Shown one piece after another: positions 45,201 through 57,588 of a DNA stretch of 64,000 nucleotides. The stretch covers positions 233,162 through 297,161 of the forward strand of contig MNCI01017906.1 in NCBI GenBank assembly GCA_015680685.1, given 5' to 3'. The DNA comes from Gnetum montanum (taxonomy: Eukaryota > Streptophyta > Gnetopsida > Gnetales > Gnetaceae). How positions within the stretch are numbered: the first letter of the stretch is position 1; each line of letters begins with the position of its first letter. Both the position numbers and the translations under genes were made by a program. Under the pieces are notes generated by a model. It was not told the origin of the DNA. It was given only the letters and a program-made list of their open reading frames with translations, and ran no database searches.

Positions 45201-46289
45201 ATAGTAACAACCATACTTCCTAACTTAATATTTGAGAAGATCCTTTGTGCAAAAATTAGAGCATGAGAAAGAAGGCATAGGAGAAGGCCTTGGAAAGTTC
45301 TACATTGACAAAGTGATAAAAATGTTAGTGGTGGTAGACCAAAATAAACTTTTGCATTTGTCACGATGATGATACAACACTCTATCAAGTAAATTGATCG
45401 ACATTATTGGAAATGAAATAGGGCTATGTTACAATCGCATCAAAGAACTAAGCATATTCAGTACATTTTGGGTTTTGACACGGGTTCCCTCTTTTTAAAA
45501 GTTTTTTATTTCTTTGTTAATCACATTACCTTTGGCACTTAGCTCATACAGTACAATGGATGTCTTTATGGTTGTGAAAATTTATTAACCATTCTAGAAA
45601 TTCCTAGATTTCATTGCCATTTTGGTCATGAATTTTTTGCCAATCAGGTCTTTTTCACTTAAAACATGCAGATCATGTAAGACGGGCAATGCATCGACTT
45701 GTTGGCAAGGAGACAAAGGAGACCTAGGACAAGTTTTAATGATATAAAAATCTCAAGTTCCTTTCTGGACGGTATATTTTTTGATTTGCAATTAAAAAAT
45801 CAGCAATAAGTTAAAAGATGGAATCTCATTCTGCTATGGTTAATAAATGGAATCTGGTTGTGTGATGAATATATTATCCGTGCTAGTGAGGTATTATATC
45901 AAACTTCTAAAACTTTAGAATTTAAGCAAACTCTTGAGCTAACATGTTTGGTAAACAAACTTTAGAATAGTTAACTTAATTACAGGCCAATCCAGGCAGG
46001 ATTACTGGAAAGTACCTAATTTGTATAACAATTGTAAACATGCGCCTTTGCATTCTCACTAGCCAGAAACTAATAAGACATCATTCTATTTCCTGTGACT
46101 CTTCCATTATCTATGGAATAGATAAAATGGGGAGTCAATTTTCTCCTGGTTTCTATTTAACATGATAGTAGGATGCAATGCTACTAGTTTCTTTTGTGGT
46201 CCTTTTTAATAAGAAATGACAAAATTAAGCCCTTTCTGGACAAAAAAAAAAAAAAAAGGTAATTCAAGAAAGATTATTGCTGAAAGCTG

Positions 46290-46705
46290 AATGACTCTTT
46301 GTATTTTCAGGGTGTGCAAGGACACATGGCATGTATCCCTAGAATGGAAGTCAGATCAAAATTGCATCTGGAATAGTCTGAGAACTATCCTCTGTGCATA
46401 GAAGACCAAGCCTACATGCACATCCCACATGGAGACCTCAAGTTATACAATGTATTTCTTCATTAGGACAATGAACCAATGCAGTGTGACTATGGGTTGG
46501 CAAATTTTGCAATCTCTCCTAAAACATTAATGGCTGGCTTATAATTTGCCCGAGTACTTACATAATAAAACAATTTCCCCAAAGGCAGATGTTTGGAGTT
46601 TAGGAATACTTCTTTTAAAGTTGCTCACAGAAAAGCTTCATTGTCATTGTGAGGATGAGTTCGGTTTCAATCTGCCAAAGTGGATTAAATCTCTGAATTT
46701 GCAGG
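46290..46705 (+). pseudogene. Receptor-like kinase fragment, copy 1
   Basis: Plus-strand translation gives IPHGDLKLYNVFLH, a stop, then DNEPMQCDYGLANFAISPKT, and after a frame change PEYLHNKTISPKADVWSLGI, followed by LLLKLLTEK and FGFNLPKWI. These are subdomains VIb to XI of a plant receptor-like kinase. The catalytic HRD is HGD and DFG is DYG, as in the atypical LRR-RLK groups. The upper lobe and receptor part are missing. A stop at 46464-46466 and the frameshift make it a pseudogene. It lies antisense to, and just downstream of, F-box/LRR exon 6. Confidence 0.7.
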
Positions 46706-46768
46706 GTAGGCTTTTTTGAGGTTATGGACTTGGAATTAACAAGCAGTAGGCACAATGAAGGTTCATAC

Positions 46769-46839
46769 CTGGTGAGATTCAAGTGCTTTAGTCCTTTGTA
46801 ATGTTTTGAAATCAATTGCAAACTTTTATCTGTAAGATT
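46769..46839 (-). CDS. F-box/LRR gene exon 6, copy 1
   Basis: 71 bp, with acceptor TTATTCAG and donor AG then GTATGA. It codes NLTDKSLQLISKHYKGLKHL then NLTR, one leucine-rich repeat, and is fully open. It ends in phase 2. Confidence 0.75.
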
Positions 46840-47188
46840 CTGAATAACAAATTGCTAAATAATTCTCAGAAGGTGCCCAATTTTGACTGACAGAAACATT
46901 CAGCATTTGTATACCAAAGGGGCATATTAAAGCTTATTATAGCTTTGATCTTATTATCATAATATATTTTAAAAAATATGTAAATTTGTCAAGAACAACA
47001 TTTCACGAGAGTATCCTTGATCAAACAGATAGCACACGAAAACCACACAAATATGCATCAAGAAAATAATTATTTAATTAACTCTAAAAAATCAGATTAA
47101 AAACTACCATGACAGAAATCGAAACAAGGATTCTACATGTGCATTATTTAAGCATATCATCATGCCTTTGCAACCAGAAAGTAGTTAC

Positions 47189-47264
47189 CTTGCAGCCACT
47201 TAAATTTAATGACACAATCTCTTTGCAATTCTCAACAAGATATTTAATACTTGAATCAGATATA
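47189..47264 (-). CDS. F-box/LRR gene exon 5, copy 1
   Basis: 76 bp, with acceptor TTGGTAG and donor AAG then GTAACT. It codes ISDSSIKYLVENCKEIVSLN then LSGCK, an LRR of the cysteine-containing type. The codon split with exon 4 reads AGT (Ser) here and AGG (Arg) in copy 2. Confidence 0.8.
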
Positions 47265-47383
47265 CTACCAAGGAACATTAAATTGATGTTAAATAAATGA
47301 TAAAATATAATAAAATTTGGACTATGAATTAAGAACATGTATAGACATGAAATTACTAACAAGGCCAAAGTATTTATTGTTAC

Positions 47384-47505
47384 CTTACATTCCAATAAAT
47401 GGAAAAGAACTTTAACTTTGGACATGCCAAAGCTACCGCCTTGACTCCAGTATCTGTGATCTTTTGACAACAATTTAAATTTAAGATTTGCAGATTTTGT
47501 AGGGA
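47384..47505 (-). CDS. F-box/LRR gene exon 4, copy 1
   Basis: 122 bp, with acceptor TGAATGCAG and donor AAG then GTAACA. It codes SLQNLQILNLNCCQKITDTG then VKAVALACPKLKFFSIYWNV, one and a half LRRs. It is open throughout. Confidence 0.82.
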
Positions 47506-47597
47506 CTGCATTCAATATCATGGTATGAGTGAAAATAAGACAAGTTTACAGCAGCAAATTGCTTGTAAGATACTTGCTAGAGGGACTTTTCACTAAC

Positions 47598-47681
47598 CAG
47601 AGGCTTCAAGGAAATGAGATGGTTGTCATTGATACCTTGAACAAATTCAAGATTTAATTCTTGAATATCCTTATACCGTAC
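47598..47681 (-). CDS. F-box/LRR gene exon 3, copy 1
   Basis: 84 bp, with acceptor TTTCTAG and donor CTG then GTTAGT. It codes VRYKDIQELNLEFVQGINDN then HLISLKPL. It begins in phase 0, compatible with the exon at 62379-62438. Confidence 0.8.
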
Positions 47682-48477
47682 CTAGAAACATTACATGCAA
47701 ATAAGAAAAGCACAAGAAGAAATATGTCATACATATGCCCCCGTAATTCAATGCAACATATTGCAATGAAAGAAGGAGACAATCAATAAGCATCGCACAT
47801 ATTAGTGATGAGGCTTGGAATCACATGTTAACAATGAAAAAACATTTAAAAGATATATTTGGTTGGAAATTATAAAGTATCTATACTTCATTAATTTTGT
47901 AGCGCATGGAAACTGAATATTTCACAAGAACAATTTTTCAATTGTCTTGTCCAAAAACACTATGACATTATATCCCAAAAATGTATTCCAAAGTTTTTTA
48001 CTTTATTTGGTTTTTATTATAGGACCAGCTAGATTTCTAATTAATGGATAATTAGCTACATTGCCTTGCTGAAACTCTATCATTCACACTCCACGGAAAT
48101 TTTATAGATGAATTAGAGGAACAGATGAAAGCAGTACCTAAGGACTACGCCTTGCAAATATGTTGACTATATGAAAATCTTCTACCATTTGCAGAAAATT
48201 TGACCTTAATATTTAGATCCGGTGAAGGATCACAAATAATCTTTCCCAAACCAAATTAAGAGGAAAGTCATTCAGGGATAATAATCAATGTTAACAAAAC
48301 AAAATCATGGTATAATAAAACATGGAATAAAGAAAATAGTTTCTAAATAGTAAATGTGAAACAACAAAGTGCATTCACACAAATATTTGGGTTTGTAACA
48401 TTGTAAAGGCTACAACTGGAAGGCCTTGCATGAATCAAGAGAAGATTTGATATTAATATGGTTTTATGTTGTAAGAA

Positions 48478-48777
48478 ATGAAAAATTCCAACTTTTATAT
48501 GCTTCTCGAAGCAACAACAAAAGAGCAGGAATCGAGAAATGGAAATTATATAAAACAAAATTTTCAATACTATTGTAAAGCCAACAATTCTACAAAGATG
48601 TGTGGTATGAGATCCAAGTTGAAAGAAATGAAAAATTCCAACTTTTATATGCTTCTAGAAGCAACAACAAAAGAGCAGGAATCGAGAAATGGAAATTATA
48701 TAAAACAAAATTTTCAATACTATTGTAAAGCCAACAATTCTACAAAGATGTGTGGTATGGGATCCAAGTTTAATTAA
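48478..48777. repeat. 150-bp tandem repeat, two units (copy 1)
   Basis: The units start at 48478 and 48628 (ATGAAAAATTCCAACTTTTA), with a period of exactly 150. It lies within an intron of the F-box/LRR gene. The run of open codons across it (99) is a consequence of the period being a multiple of three. Confidence 0.9.
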
Positions 48778-48882
48778 AGAACATTAGAGACAAAGAATGT
48801 ACAAAAGCAATTATTAGTTGTTGATGAAGTCAAGGTGAAATTTCAAAATCACTATGAATTTACCAGACATGTTACCATTAGA

Positions 48883-49928
48883 GGCTTAAGTAATTTTCTA
48901 ATTTGCTGCATCCTTTCAAAAAAAAAAAAACAAAAAACAAAAAACAAAAAGAAAAAAAAACTGTCTACCAAAAATTAAATTTTCAAAAGTATGTCTAAAA
49001 CATTGTGTTTATTGTTTAATGCAATGTGCACATTATGTGCTTATGTTCAATTCAATGTTTGTATTAAACCTGCTTTTGTAGATAGTTGCCGATTAGGGTT
49101 TAAAGGTATAAAATTGAAAAAACAAAACAATCGAATTATTTTTGGACATCCACCCTTTAAGGTTTTAAATGTATAGTAGAAGCATTAAATGGTGATGGTC
49201 AAAGCAGTCACAGACATCCGCCCTTTAAGGTTTTGAATGTATAGTAGAAGCATTACATGGTGATGGTCAAAGCAGTTACAGATGTTAGCGCTTTTGAATG
49301 TTAGATAGCAAGATCCTTTTATTGCTTGGCATGTTATTACTTTAGAGGATGATGAGATGGCCAAAATATTAAGTTTTTTTAAAGGCTTTAATGGCCTATA
49401 ATATTCATTCAAACTTAGGTGGAATGATGTTTCTTGGAAACTATGGAGCATTTTGTCCTTTGGGAAATGTGGTTGTTTTAAAGGTTAGGAATTCTCAGGA
49501 AGTTTATTAGGCGTGCATTTAAATTTGCAAAATCTCATTATGTGTGTGTTTAAATGGCCCAATAATTACAAGACTTTTGTGCAACTAGTCTATTACTTTT
49601 CGATTTACTTACTATTTTTAGCCTATTGGCTGGTTAGACAATGGTTATATAGCTTCTCAGAAACAAAGTATTTTGTATGCTTGTTTAAAATAGATAAGTT
49701 TAAATGACAATAAGATATTGGTTTAGCGATATGGTATACATATTAGAAGGGTATGTTATAGTATGCAAAGAATAAATTTGGCTGAGAGAATTTTTGGAAA
49801 TGGAGATGGTTTGCAGAGGAAGGGTGAGATGAAGTTACTTCAATCATAAATGTCCCTTGTTCTTCATCCATAAATTTTGTGTGACTAGAACATTAGGGTC
49901 ATCTATGAATGTCGATCTTTTTGGGCAA
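48883..49928. other. Spacer between the duplication copies
   Basis: It holds an A-rich run at 48919-48960 and a 72-bp tandem pair at about 49143-49280 (ATCCrCCCTTTAAGGTTTT). I recognise no gene. Confidence 0.5.
49143..49285. repeat. 72-bp tandem duplication
   Basis: Two units contain CCCTTTAAGGTTTT, GTATAGTAGAAGCATTA and GGTGATGGTCAAAGCAGT. Confidence 0.75.
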
Positions 49929-50507
49929 ACTATATATGATATATATTAAAGGTGGTGATGTCAATGACATTCTTGTCACATGAAATTATGAATTAGAGGT
50001 AGAAGTTATACTATCTTTTAAAATTCAAGTGATAGTTAAAGTACCATTTAAATAGTTATAGAAACCATAATATATAACATTGTGTAAATGGAATAAGTCA
50101 TGGGTTTGAAGTTGCATATGAAAAATTGAACAATATAACAAAGGAAGAAGTAAGAATAAACAATGCAATTAATGAATCAAGAAGAAGAAGAACATTCTTT
50201 ATTAAATAAAACAACATGCTATCATGTTTTACAATATAAGAATCCATGCTTATGAAGAAAACAAGAAATATAGATCATCTTTCTTTTTTTTTCTAACTCA
50301 ATAAAACGTCTCTCCTCCACAAGCTTAGATTGAAGGTTTTTCACTCTTAAAATTTTTCTTTATAATTACAAATAAAAAAGACATTAATCTTCAAAGAATT
50401 AGCGATTCTCACTTTGGATAGCATCTCAAAAGTTAGACTTGTTATTTCTTTCTATTCCCCATCAAGTGTCTTCCAAACATCATTCATTGCAATTTATGAA
50501 TTGTTAC

Positions 50508-51243
50508 NNNNNNNNNNNNNNNNNNNNNNNNNNNNNNNNNNNNNNNNNNNNNNNNNNNNNNNNNNNNNNNNNNNNNNNNNNNNNNNNNNNNNNNNNNNNN
50601 NNNNNNNNNNNNNNNNNNNNNNNNNNNNNNNNNNNNNNNNNNNNNNNNNNNNNNNNNNNNNNNNNNNNNNNNNNNNNNNNNNNNNNNNNNNNNNNNNNNN
50701 NNNNNNNNNNNNNNNNNNNNNNNNNNNNNNNNNNNNNNNNNNNNNNNNNNNNNNNNNNNNNNNNNNNNNNNNNNNNNNNNNNNNNNNNNNNNNNNNNNNN
50801 NNNNNNNNNNNNNNNNNNNNNNNNNNNNNNNNNNNNNNNNNNNNNNNNNNNNNNNNNNNNNNNNNNNNNNNNNNNNNNNNNNNNNNNNNNNNNNNNNNNN
50901 NNNNNNNNNNNNNNNNNNNNNNNNNNNNNNNNNNNNNNNNNNNNNNNNNNNNNNNNNNNNNNNNNNNNNNNNNNNNNNNNNNNNNNNNNNNNNNNNNNNN
51001 NNNNNNNNNNNNNNNNNNNNNNNNNNNNNNNNNNNNNNNNNNNNNNNNNNNNNNNNNNNNNNNNNNNNNNNNNNNNNNNNNNNNNNNNNNNNNNNNNNNN
51101 NNNNNNNNNNNNNNNNNNNNNNNNNNNNNNNNNNNNNNNNNNNNNNNNNNNNNNNNNNNNNNNNNNNNNNNNNNNNNNNNNNNNNNNNNNNNNNNNNNNN
51201 NNNNNNNNNNNNNNNNNNNNNNNNNNNNNNNNNNNNNNNNNNN
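50508..51243. other. Assembly gap (736 N)
   Basis: The gap covers the left part of the inserted LTR and the insertion point. Confidence 0.99.
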
Positions 51244-51446
51244 CCGAAAATACCAAAAAAATCACATACCTCAGACTTGCTTAACCATACACCGTGACAC
51301 ATACAAGCAAGCCTGGGAAGACAACGAACGATTAACCCCAAGTGTTTCTTGTGGCGTTAAGGCATTTAGTCTGCGGAGTTCAACCGGATCGCGCGTGTAC
51401 GCTCGTATTCGTATGGTAGAGTGTAGGGGTACCTCGCCACTCATCA
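51244..51446 (+). repeat. LTR end inserted in duplication copy 2
   Basis: It runs from ACCAAAAAAATCACATACC to CTCGCCACTCATCA, nearly identical to the solo LTR at 36207-37093 (opposite strand). Copy 1 has the empty site near 42978-43029. The 736-N gap is about the right size for the rest of one LTR, so a solo LTR is the simplest reading. Confidence 0.8.
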
Positions 51447-54400
51447 ATGAGAATAATAAACATGTAGCTAGAATTATACTCATCAAATGAACAACGAATG
51501 TAGGAATCAAAATTTGCAATAACATAAGATAGTAACTTAGATTTTTCTCTAAATGATACATTATTTTAACCAATATACTAAGAGCTCTTTTGATTAAACT
51601 TGCATCATTTGCCCATAAGTTAGTTATTAAGTATAACTCTTACATTTTTACATAATAGCAACGATTGCGTAAAATCACCTCCATCATCTTCCTAAACCTC
51701 CTTCTTTATCAACTAAGCACATACCAACAAGTCTTTGTATCTTGAATAATGCCATTAGATTATGCATGTGTACTTTATCTTTCATATCATATAAATGCAT
51801 AGAATCCTCAAAACCATCTAGAGCATTTAATGTAAAAGAAAGATTCATTTTATAATTAAGAAATTCATAATTTCTGTCAAGAGTTTTATCTTCTTCAAGG
51901 TTTCCTCCAGAAACCTTTGTTGTGTTGGATCATCACCTTTTTGTTGGTACACTACATCTAGAGTGAAGAAGGTCTAGAATGATGTCCAAAGCTATACAAT
52001 ATTAAGATTTCCTAAAGTGAATGGTATTGCATTCAATACCAAAGAGTTAACCAAGATCTCCTAATTCAATACCAAAGAGTTAACCAAGATCTCCTATTAG
52101 TATAACTGATCTACTTCTAAATATGTTTCCCTAATTTTATAAAAACTTTCCCCTTAATCTTTTATCAATGCTCAATAATAGCTACCAATAAAACTCATCT
52201 ACATGTTGGAAAGTGGATTACATTTAAATAGATGGGTTTGATTTTTTTAAATTATAGGAAATGTTTTTTTAAAAAATTTATTCTTTAGCTAGGGCATCTC
52301 ACTTCATTCCCCTTACTTGCTTTCAGGAAATGTATTTGTTTATTATGTATCTCCCTTGTTTTTAGAAAATTTATTATTCTACCACACTTCACCTTAGATA
52401 TTTTATTTCTTTATTATACATTTTAATTGTTTTTAGAAATCCACTCTTGTTTGAAGAAAATTTACTTTCTTTTAAAAATTTTATTTCTTTTTTATGTATC
52501 TTAATGTTTTCAAAAATCTACACTCACCTTATAAAATAAAGCAATAGAGTTGTTTTTCAAAAATTTAAATTTTTTTACAATGGAGTAAACATAATAAGCA
52601 TGCTTGTTGATTCTGGTATGCACTATGCACTTTGGCAACTCACTCTATTCACTCTACTTACCCAAGATGTGGATTTCAAGAGAAAAAAAAAAGTGATTTC
52701 AATAAGCCCAAATTCAAAGTGATACAAAACTATATTTACATATTGAAATGCAACTAATACAACTAAAAGCATGAAAACAAAGTTGAAATGTCAAAAAAAT
52801 ACAAAGATCAAGTAAAGCTAAAATAGTTCTTTTGTAAAATAGGGACCAAAGTTATGTAATTTGTATTTGAATTATTATGCCACATAAGACAAGACAAAAT
52901 TCTATTATATTTACTTTTATTAAAAGATTGATGGATGGATATAATTAAAGAATGATCTAAATTTCTCATGTCTCTTGAATTTCTAGTCCAATTTTTCATA
53001 AAATAGGTTTGTCCCATTACAAGTTCATCCATCCTTTATTCATCATATTCACCAATTTTCATTAAGCACAGAAATTCAAAATCAAGTAAAGCTAAAATAG
53101 CTTTTGGGTAAAATAGGGACCAAAGCCATGTAATTTATATTTGAATTATTATGCCACATAACACAAGAAATTCTATTATTTTTACTTTTATTAAAAGATT
53201 GATTGGTGGATGTAATTAGAGCATGGCCTCAATCATGTTTCTTGAATTTCCAACCCAATTCTTCATAAGATAGGCATGTCCCATTACAATTTCATTGATC
53301 CTCCACCTATCATTTCACCTTCTCATTAATCAAAGAAGTTCAAAATTACATTGGGGACCATTTTTATGTAAAAAATTTTAACTGTCAAATTAATTTAAAT
53401 TAATTATAAACTTTGCAAGAGGTAGATTGTTGAAAGAGTTTTGTATCAAGTATTCACTCACTCTATAACTCTTTCAGATCCTAGAGATATTCATCTTGAA
53501 AATCAACAATTTTTATTTTGAATACTGAACAGTTTAATTTCAAACCCCCTTTTAGTCCCAATTTGAATCATTAAATAAATTCCAATTAATCTAAAATTTT
53601 ACATGCTGACAGATTGTAGAATGAGCTTTTCAACAAACTCAAGATTAGCTCAAAACTCCTCTACATTGCAAAGATATTGCAACTACAAAAATATAAAAAA
53701 TTCAGTTTTTCTAAGTTAGGCCACCCATGTTATTCAATATACTAAGCTGCCAAAAATCTGCAAAAATAAAAAATAGTTTTAAATATTTTTACATCCCAAA
53801 AATCTATCTATAGTAACAACCATCCTTCCTAACTTAATATTTGAGAAGATCCTTTGTGCAAAAATTAGAATGTGAGAAAGAAGGCATAGGAGAAGGCCTT
53901 AGAGGGTTCTACATTGACAATGTGATAAAAATGTCAATGGTGGTAGACCAAAATAAACTTTTGCATTTGTCACGATGATGATACAACACTTTATCAAGCA
54001 AATTGATCAACATAATTGGAAATGAAATAGGGCTTTGTTGCAATAGCATCAGAGAACTAAGCATATCCAGTACATTTTGGGTTTTGGGTTTCGACACAGG
54101 TTGCCTCTTTTTAAAAGTTCTTAAATCTTTCTTTGTTAATTACATCACCTTTGGCACTTAGCTCATACAGTACAATGGATGTCTTTATGGTTCTGAAAAT
54201 TTATTAACCATTCTAGAAATTCCTAGATTTCATTGTCATTTTGGTCATGATTTTTTTTGTCAATCAGGTCTTTTTCATTTAAAACATGCAGATCATGGAA
54301 GACGGGCAATGCATCGATAGAGGAGACCCAAGACAAGTTTTAATGATATAAAAATCTCAAGTTCCTTTCTCAAAGGTATATTTTTTGATTTGCAGTTAAA

Positions 54401-54934
54401 AAACCAGCGATAAGTTAAAAGATGGAATCTTGTTCTGCTATGGTTAATAAATGGAATCTCGTTGTGTGATGAATATATTATTTGTGCTAGTGTGAGGTAT
54501 TACATCAAACTTCTAAAACTTCAGAATTTAAGCAAACTCCTAAAACTTTAGAATTTAAGCAAACTCTTAAGCTAACATGCTTGCTAAAAACCTTAGAATG
54601 GTTAACTTGACTTAATTACAAGCAAATCCGAGCAGGATTGCAAGAAAGTACCTAATTTGTATAACAATTGTAAACATGCGCCTTTCAATTCTCACTAGCT
54701 AGAAACTAATAGGACATCATTCTATTTCCTGTGACTCTTCCATTATCTATGGAATAGATCAAATGAGGAGTCAATTTTCTCCTAGTTTCTATTTAACATG
54801 ACAGTAGGATGCAATGCTACTAATTTCTTTTCTGGTCCTTTTTGATAAGAAATGACAAAATTAAGACCTTTCTGGACAAAAAAAAAGGTAATTCAAGAAG
54901 AAAGATTATTGCTGAAAGCTGAATGACTCTTTGT

Positions 54935-55335
54935 ATTTTCAGGGTGCAAGGACACATGACATGTATCCCTAGAATGGAAGTCAAATCAAAATTGCATCTG
55001 AAATAGTCTGAGGACTATCCTGTGTGCATAGAAGACCAAGCCTACATGGACATCCCACATGGAGACCTCAAGTTATACAATGGATTTCTTCATTAGGACA
55101 ATGAACCAATGCTGTGTGACAATGGGTTGGCAAATTTTGCAACCTCTCCTAAAACATTAATGGCTGGCTTATAATTTGCCCGAGTACTTACATAATAAAA
55201 CAGTTTCCCCAAAGGCAGATGTTTGGAGTTTAGGAATACTTCTTTTAAAGTTGCTCACAGAAAAGCTTCATTGTCATTGTGAAAATGAGTTCGGTTTCAA
55301 TCTGCCAAAATGGATTAAATCTCTGAATTTGCAGA
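54935..55335 (+). pseudogene. Receptor-like kinase fragment, copy 2
   Basis: It is the counterpart of 46290-46705, with PEYLHNKTVSPKADVWSLGI and FGFNLPKWI. It shares the stop after the VFLH block and the frame change, so the kinase was already dead before the duplication. Confidence 0.7.
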
Positions 55336-55397
55336 ATAGGCTTTTTTGAGGTTATGGACTTGGAATTAAAAGCAGTAGGCACAATGAAGGTTCATAC

Positions 55398-55468
55398 CTA
55401 GTGAGATTCAAGTACTATAGTCCTTTGTAATGCTTTGAAATCAATTGCAAACTTTTATCTGTAAGATT
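55398..55468 (-). pseudogene. F-box/LRR exon 6, copy 2, with nonsense codon
   Basis: It has the same splice sites as copy 1. The codon after GGA CTA is TAG (AAG in copy 1), and the next is TAC (CAC), so the frame ends in the middle of the LRR. Confidence 0.8.
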
Positions 55469-55815
55469 CTGAATAACAAATTGCTAAATAATTCTCAGAA
55501 GGTGCCCAATTTTGACTGACAGAAACATTCAGCATTTGTATACCAAAGGGGCATATTAAAGCTTATTATAGCCTTGATCTTATTATCATAATATATTTTT
55601 AAAAATATGTAAATTCGTCAAGAACAACATTTCACGAGTATCCCTGATCAAACAGATAGCACAAGAAAAACACACAAATATGCATCAGAAAAATAATTAT
55701 TTAATTAACTCTAAAAAATCAGATTAAAAACTACCATGACAGAAATCGAAACGAGGATTCTACATGTGAATTATTTAAGCATATCATCATGCCTTTGCAA
55801 CCAGAAAGTAGTTAC

Positions 55816-55891
55816 CTTGCAGCCACTTAAATTTAATGACACAATCTCTTTGCAATTCTCAACAAGATATTTAATACTTGAATCAGATATC
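55816..55891 (-). CDS. F-box/LRR exon 5, copy 2
   Basis: 76 bp, open, identical to copy 1 in protein except that the split codon gives Arg, which is probably ancestral. Confidence 0.8.
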
Positions 55892-56010
55892 CTACCAAGG
55901 AACATTAAATTGATGTTAAATAAATGATAAAATATAATAAAATTTGGACTATGAATTAAGAACATGTACAGACATGAAATTACTAACAAGGCCAAAGTAT
56001 TTATTGTTAC

Positions 56011-56132
56011 CTTACATTCCAATAAATGGAAAAAAACTTTAACTTTGGACATGCCAAAGCTACCACCTTGACTCCAGTATCTGTGATCTTTTGACAACAA
56101 TTTAAATTTAAGATTTGCAGATTTTGTAGGGA
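56011..56132 (-). CDS. F-box/LRR exon 4, copy 2
   Basis: 122 bp, open. One residue differs from copy 1 (VKVVALA for VKAVALA). Confidence 0.82.
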
Positions 56133-56231
56133 CTGCATTCAATATCATGGTATGAGTGAAAATAAGACAAGTTTACAGCAGCAAATTGATTTCAAGGTGT
56201 AAGATACTTGCTAGAGGGACTTTTCACTAAC

Positions 56232-56315
56232 CAGAGGTTTCAAGGAAATGAAATGGTTGTCATTGATACCTTGAGCAAATTCAAGATTTAATTCTTGAAT
56301 ATCCTTATACCGTAC
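56232..56315 (-). CDS. F-box/LRR exon 3, copy 2
   Basis: 84 bp, open. It codes NLEFAQGINDNHF where copy 1 has NLEFVQGINDNHL. Confidence 0.8.
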
Positions 56316-57120
56316 CTAGAAACATTACATGCAAATAAGAAAAGCACAAGAAGAAATATGTCATACATATGCCCCCGTAATTCAATGCAACATATTGCAA
56401 TGAAAGAATGCGACAATCAATAAGCATCGCACATATTATTGATGAGGCTTGGAATCACATGTTAACAATGAAAAAACATTTAAAAGATATATCTGGTTTG
56501 AAATTATAAAGTATCTATACTTCATTAATTTTGTAGCGCATGGAAACTGAATATTTCACAAGAATTCACAAGAACAATTTTTCAATTGTCCTGTCCAAAA
56601 ATTCTATGACATTATATCCCAAAAATGTATTCCAAAGTTTTTTACTTTATTTGGTTTTTATTATAGGACCAGCTAGATTTCTAATTAATGGATAATTAGC
56701 TACATTGCCTTGCTGAAACTCTATCATTCACACTCCACGGAAATTTTATAGATAATTAGAGGAACAGATGAAAGCAGTACCTAAGGACTACGCCTTGCAA
56801 ATATGTTGACTATATGTAAATCTTCTACCATTTGCAGAAGATTTGACCTTAATATTTAGATCCGATGAAGGATCACAAATAATCTTTCCCAAACCAAATT
56901 AAGATGAAAGTCATTCAGGGATAATAATCAATGTTAACAAAACAAAATCATGGTATAATAAAACATGGAATAAAGAAAATAGTTTCTAAATAGTAAATGT
57001 GAAACAACACAGTGCATTCACACAAATATTTGGGTTTGTAACATTGTAAAAGCTACAACTGGAAGGCCTTGCATGAATCAAGGGAAGATTTGAAACTAAT
57101 ATGGTTTTATGTTGTAAGAA

Positions 57121-57480
57121 ATGAAGAATTCCAACTTTTATATGCTTCTAAAAGCAACAATAAAAGAGAAGGAATTGAGAAACAGAAATTATATAAGACA
57201 AAATTTTCAATACTATTGTAAAGCCAACAATTCTACAAAGATGTGTGGTATGAGATCCAAGTTGAAAGAAATGAAAAATTCCAACTTTTATATGCTTCTA
57301 GAAGCAACAATAAAAAAGCAGGAATCGAGAAATGGAAATTATATAAGACAAAATTTTCAATGCTATTGTAAAGCCAACAATTCTACAAANACAAGAATCG
57401 AGAAATGGAAATTATATAAGACAAAATTTTCAATGCTATTGTAAAGCCAACAATTCTACAAAGATGTGTGGTATGGGATC
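57121..57480. repeat. 150-bp tandem repeat, at least three units (copy 2)
   Basis: The units start at 57121 and 57271, and a third partial unit follows an N at 57390. Copy 1 has two units. Confidence 0.85.
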
Positions 57481-57588
57481 CAAGTTTAATTAAAGAACAT
57501 TAGAGACAAAGAATGTATGAAAGCAATTATTAGTTGTTGAAGTCAAGGTGAAATTTCAAAATCACTATGAATTTACCAAACATGTTAC

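Larger units (their letters stand above)
42403..48882. repeat. Segmental duplication, copy 1
   Basis: It begins AACTATATATGATATATATT and ends at ATGAATTTACCAGACATGTT; copy 2 has the same ends at 49929 and 57588. Identity is about 95% by eye, with small indels. It contains exons 3-6 of the F-box/LRR gene (minus) and a kinase relic (plus). I see no other coding between 42403 and 46280. Confidence 0.9.
49929..57588. repeat. Segmental duplication, copy 2
   Basis: It is collinear with 42403-48882. An LTR insertion and N gap (50508-51446) account for most of its extra length. The exon offsets between copies are constant (8629 to 8634) on the right side of the insertion. Confidence 0.9.

Noticed and set aside
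46290-46705. Active receptor-like kinase gene
   Set aside because: It lacks the upper lobe and receptor part, and carries a stop and a frameshift that are shared by the other copy.
47144-47521. A single 125-codon minus-strand protein
   Set aside because: The frame joins two true exons (47189-47264 and 47384-47505) through an intron; the correct exon frames differ and match LRRs.
48478-48777. 99-codon protein with internal repeat
   Set aside because: It is a 150-bp tandem repeat in an intron; the open frame follows from the period and AT-rich composition, and the copy 2 version differs in unit number.
48478-57480. CRISPR-like array from the regular repeats
   Set aside because: The repeats are long, few, contiguous and without unique spacers, and the genome is a plant's.
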